Assembly (NCBI GenBank): GCA_011321985.1
Contig: DROB01000470.1
Span: 1 to 7,045, forward strand
Direction: 5' to 3'
Length of the DNA: 7,045 nt
From: Gammaproteobacteria bacterium
Lineage (GTDB): Bacteria > Pseudomonadota > Gammaproteobacteria > SZUA-229
The position numbers and the translations under genes were made by a program. Below the pieces are notes generated by a model that was not told the DNA's origin, did not search any database, and was given only the letters and a program-made list of their open reading frames with translations. Shown in pieces: positions 5,050-7,045 of this stretch (the stretch's first letter is position 1; every line of letters begins with the position of its first letter).

Positions 5050-7036
5050 GGTTTCGTAGTCGTATCGTTAAAACAGACAATAACAGTAACAGGAATACAT
5101 TCGAGGAACCACTTCCACCTCCACCTCCACTTCCACTTCCACCGCCAGCGTTGTTCGTCGCAGGTACGGTGCCGGTACTGGTCAGTATGGTTCCATCCCA
5201 ACCGACAGCGACCAGGCGTGTATTGGTACCGGCAACCGCGGTAAGCACGTTGCTGGTGCCCGATGGCTGCCGTGTCCAGCTCACACCATCTGCACTGGTG
5301 ATAACAGAACCCAGATCACTGACAACGATAAATTGTGAACCATCCCAGGTGATGCCGCGTAGCCGGTCCGTTATCCCGGATGTACGACTGCTCCAGCTAT
5401 TGCCATCTGGACTGGTCAGGATATTGCCATTATCACCGACACTGACAAACTGTGAGCCGTTCCAGATTATATCAAATATAGCCGCAGAACCGATCGTAGG
5501 TAATGATGCAGGCACCGACCAGTTTGCCCCGCCATCGCTGCTGACAAGAACGGTCGCATTTTCACCGGCGATAACCGTAACAGTACCATTGTTCGCCAGT
5601 GTTAACAGGTTTTCACTGCTACCCGATGTGCGTGATGTCCAGTTCACTTTATCCGTACTGGTGTAAATAACACCGTTTGTGCCCACGACGATATATTCTG
5701 TACCATCAAAACTGATATCTTTCAGATTGATACCTGCATCGACTGTATTTTTACTCCAGCTCACGCCATCAACACCGTTAAAAACAAAATTATTCTCGAT
5801 ACCAACAAACTCGGAACCATCCCAGATAATGGCCTGGTCCGGCGCCCCTGTCGCTGAGCTGTTTACTGTCCAGTTGATGCCATCTACACTGCTCAGGGTA
5901 TTCGCAATGCCGGTCTCGAACAGAAGACCGATCGCCAGGAACTGACTGCCATTCCAGATAATATCTTCAAAGCGCTCAGCCCCCAGATTTTCTGTTTTGC
6001 TGCCGGTCGGCAAAAAGCGTGTCCAGTTGATACCATCGGTTCCAAACAGAAGCTGTCCACCACGTGTGGCCGCGAGGTAACTGCTGCTGGCGAAACCAGC
6101 AATTTCATTGAGCTCTCTCCCGTCAGCCTCTGGCTGAGTCACCCAGTTAAGCCCTTCATCGGTACTGATGATGATGGCAAAGCGGCCCACTGCAACCAGT
6201 TTTGAGCCTGCCTGTGCGATGCTTCGCAAGGTTGCAAAGCTGCCACCGGTTGCAAGCCTGTCCACTGCCCAGGCAACACCATTGTCGCTGCTCATGATCA
6301 GGCCAAAATTACCGACTGCCAAGAACCGGTTACCGGTCCAGATAACATCATTAAGTCCTGTCGCCGCTGTTGTCGCTGTTGACCAGCTGATGCCATCACT
6401 GCTATTGATTATCCGGCCATTATCACTGACCGCGACGAACAGGTTCTGCGTCGTGCTCCATGTGATTGCCTGCAGCTCGCCCGTGCCTGCCGGTACAGGC
6501 CGCTGTGTCCAGCTAGCATTACTCAGTGTACGCGTAAACACGGTATCATTATCACCGACGACCACCAATAGATTATTACCTGCGTTACCGATCGCCATGT
6601 CATTTAGATTTTCAGAGGTGCTCAATGATTGCGAGGCAGACCAGGTACTGCCATTATCTGCAGAGGTCAGAACCGTCCCATTGTCGCCGAGCGCAAAATA
6701 ATCAGTGACCGTGCTATCGATAAAGATACGGTTAAATTTTTCCTGTGTTCCTGAGTTAACGATCGACCAGCTAATACCACCATCGACACTTTTTGCGATG
6801 AAACCTTCATCACCAACGACGACCAGTATTTCTGCAGTCGTATCGATACCCGTTGAATTAAGTGCATTACCCTGCGGCACAGGATTAACCCATTGCCACT
6901 GTGTTGCAACGGGTGCAGCAAGACCCACTGATGTCACCATCGATAACATCATGGCTATAGAAACAGACTTAAACTGGTTCTTGAAATAATCCAGATTCCC
7001 ACCGGTTAAAAAGTTTTTCATCATCCCTTCCTTCAT
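4997..7036 (-). CDS. Secreted 14-repeat beta-propeller protein (Ycf48/BNR-like) with CTERM-like tail
   Basis: A 679-residue exported protein built of about fourteen 40-48-residue repeats ending in patterns such as VGDNGTVLTSADNGSTWS, AVSDNGRIINSSDGISWS and VGDNGNILTSPDGNSWSS. This is the blade signature of Ycf48-like/BNR propellers. Fourteen units would make two seven-bladed propellers; the N-terminal TQWQWVNP can complete the last blade, which lacks its Trp strand. A signal peptide precedes them (hydrophobic core VSIAMMLSMVTSVGLA, cleavage near LAA-PVA). The end comprises a Gly/Ser linker (631-645), hydrophobic VFLLLLLSVLTI (647-658), RLR and 18 polar residues. Start: ATG at 7036 has no ribosome site in the nine upstream bases visible; ATG at 7021 has AAGGA seven nt upstream and is preferred (7024 also possible). 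Unlike cyanobacterial Ycf48, nothing here suggests photosynthesis; a binding or scaffold role at the cell surface is inferred. First visible gene of the operon. Confidence 0.85.
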   Translation of the reverse strand: MKEGMMKNFLTGGNLDYFKNQFKSVSIAMMLSMVTSVGLAAPVATQWQWVNPVPQGNALNSTGIDTTAEILVVVGDEGFIAKSVDGGISWSIVNSGTQEKFNRIFIDSTVTDYFALGDNGTVLTSADNGSTWSASQSLSTSENLNDMAIGNAGNNLLVVVGDNDTVFTRTLSNASWTQRPVPAGTGELQAITWSTTQNLFVAVSDNGRIINSSDGISWSTATTAATGLNDVIWTGNRFLAVGNFGLIMSSDNGVAWAVDRLATGGSFATLRSIAQAGSKLVAVGRFAIIISTDEGLNWVTQPEADGRELNEIAGFASSSYLAATRGGQLLFGTDGINWTRFLPTGSKTENLGAERFEDIIWNGSQFLAIGLLFETGIANTLSSVDGINWTVNSSATGAPDQAIIWDGSEFVGIENNFVFNGVDGVSWSKNTVDAGINLKDISFDGTEYIVVGTNGVIYTSTDKVNWTSRTSGSSENLLTLANNGTVTVIAGENATVLVSSDGGANWSVPASLPTIGSAAIFDIIWNGSQFVSVGDNGNILTSPDGNSWSSRTSGITDRLRGITWDGSQFIVVSDLGSVITSADGVSWTRQPSGTSNVLTAVAGTNTRLVAVGWDGTILTSTGTVPATNNAGGGSGSGGGGGSGSSNVFLLLLLSVLTIRLRNHENSGTGSRTGNGGKLS
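5108..5146 (-). repeat. G-rich low-complexity Gly/Ser linker repeat
   Basis: On the minus strand the Gly/Ser linker of the propeller protein (residues 631-643) is written in alternating GGTGGA and GGAAGT hexamers. The tract has closely spaced GG pairs throughout. It is prone to replication slippage in steps of six bases, which would keep the frame, and could form a two-tetrad G-quadruplex in the coding strand or mRNA. Confidence 0.6.
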
Positions 7037-7045
7037 ATTGACATG

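Noticed and set aside
5016..5666. Plus-strand 216-codon ORF
   Set aside because: Mirror frame of the propeller repeats; the Pro/Leu/Val-rich peptide follows from the complement of Gly/Ser/Asp/Asn codons. The minus-strand frame has the signal peptide and blade motifs.
6168..6701. Plus-strand 177-codon ORF
   Set aside because: Also an antisense shadow of the propeller gene, with no domain or ribosome site.
4997..7036. Photosystem II assembly factor Ycf48
   Set aside because: Only the blade signature is shared. Repeat number, C-terminal tail and neighbours give no link to photosynthesis.

Overview
The window looks like chromosomal DNA of a gammaproteobacterium of moderate GC content (by eye, not computed). 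The clues are a NemA-like Old Yellow Enzyme, a tandem tRNA-Val/tRNA-Asp pair, an FNR/ANR-type operator and a REP-like palindrome that begins with GTAG. No genus can be named. There is no integrase, transposase, CRISPR array, rRNA or phage gene.

Layout. (1) 1-984, plus strand: the 3' part of a flavin-dependent alkene reductase gene, cut by the window edge. (2) 985-1135: short intergenic DNA with a 9-nt tandem repeat. (3) 1136-1306, minus strand: tRNA-Val(UAC) followed by tRNA-Asp(GUC), 18 nt apart, with a probable promoter just upstream. (4) 1410-1682, minus strand: a compact small-protein unit consisting of an FNR/ANR-like box, a -10 element, a Shine-Dalgarno, a 35-residue single-span membrane protein and a strong intrinsic terminator. 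(5) 1782-3107, minus strand: an orphan actin/Hsp70-fold ATPase with its own probable promoter and a perfect 22-bp palindrome centred near -63. (6) 3253-3413: intergenic DNA with a small dyad inside direct repeats and a REP-like element. (7) 3414-7036, minus strand: three overlapping genes that read as one operon entering from the right edge. In order of transcription they are a secreted 14-repeat beta-propeller protein, a class I SAM-dependent methyltransferase and an exported metallo-beta-lactamase-fold hydrolase.

How the genes may work together. The three-gene operon is tightly coupled (53-nt and 11-nt overlaps) and combines two exported proteins with one cytoplasmic methyltransferase, but no substrate can be inferred. 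The propeller protein ends in a Gly/Ser linker, a short hydrophobic stretch and basic residues, resembling a GlyGly-CTERM-type sorting tail. The small membrane protein has all the parts of an independent oxygen-responsive gene and is the most interesting item, because it is too short for ordinary gene calling. The ATPase has the nucleotide-binding motifs of the actin/Hsp70 superfamily but no partition partner or chaperone gene beside it.
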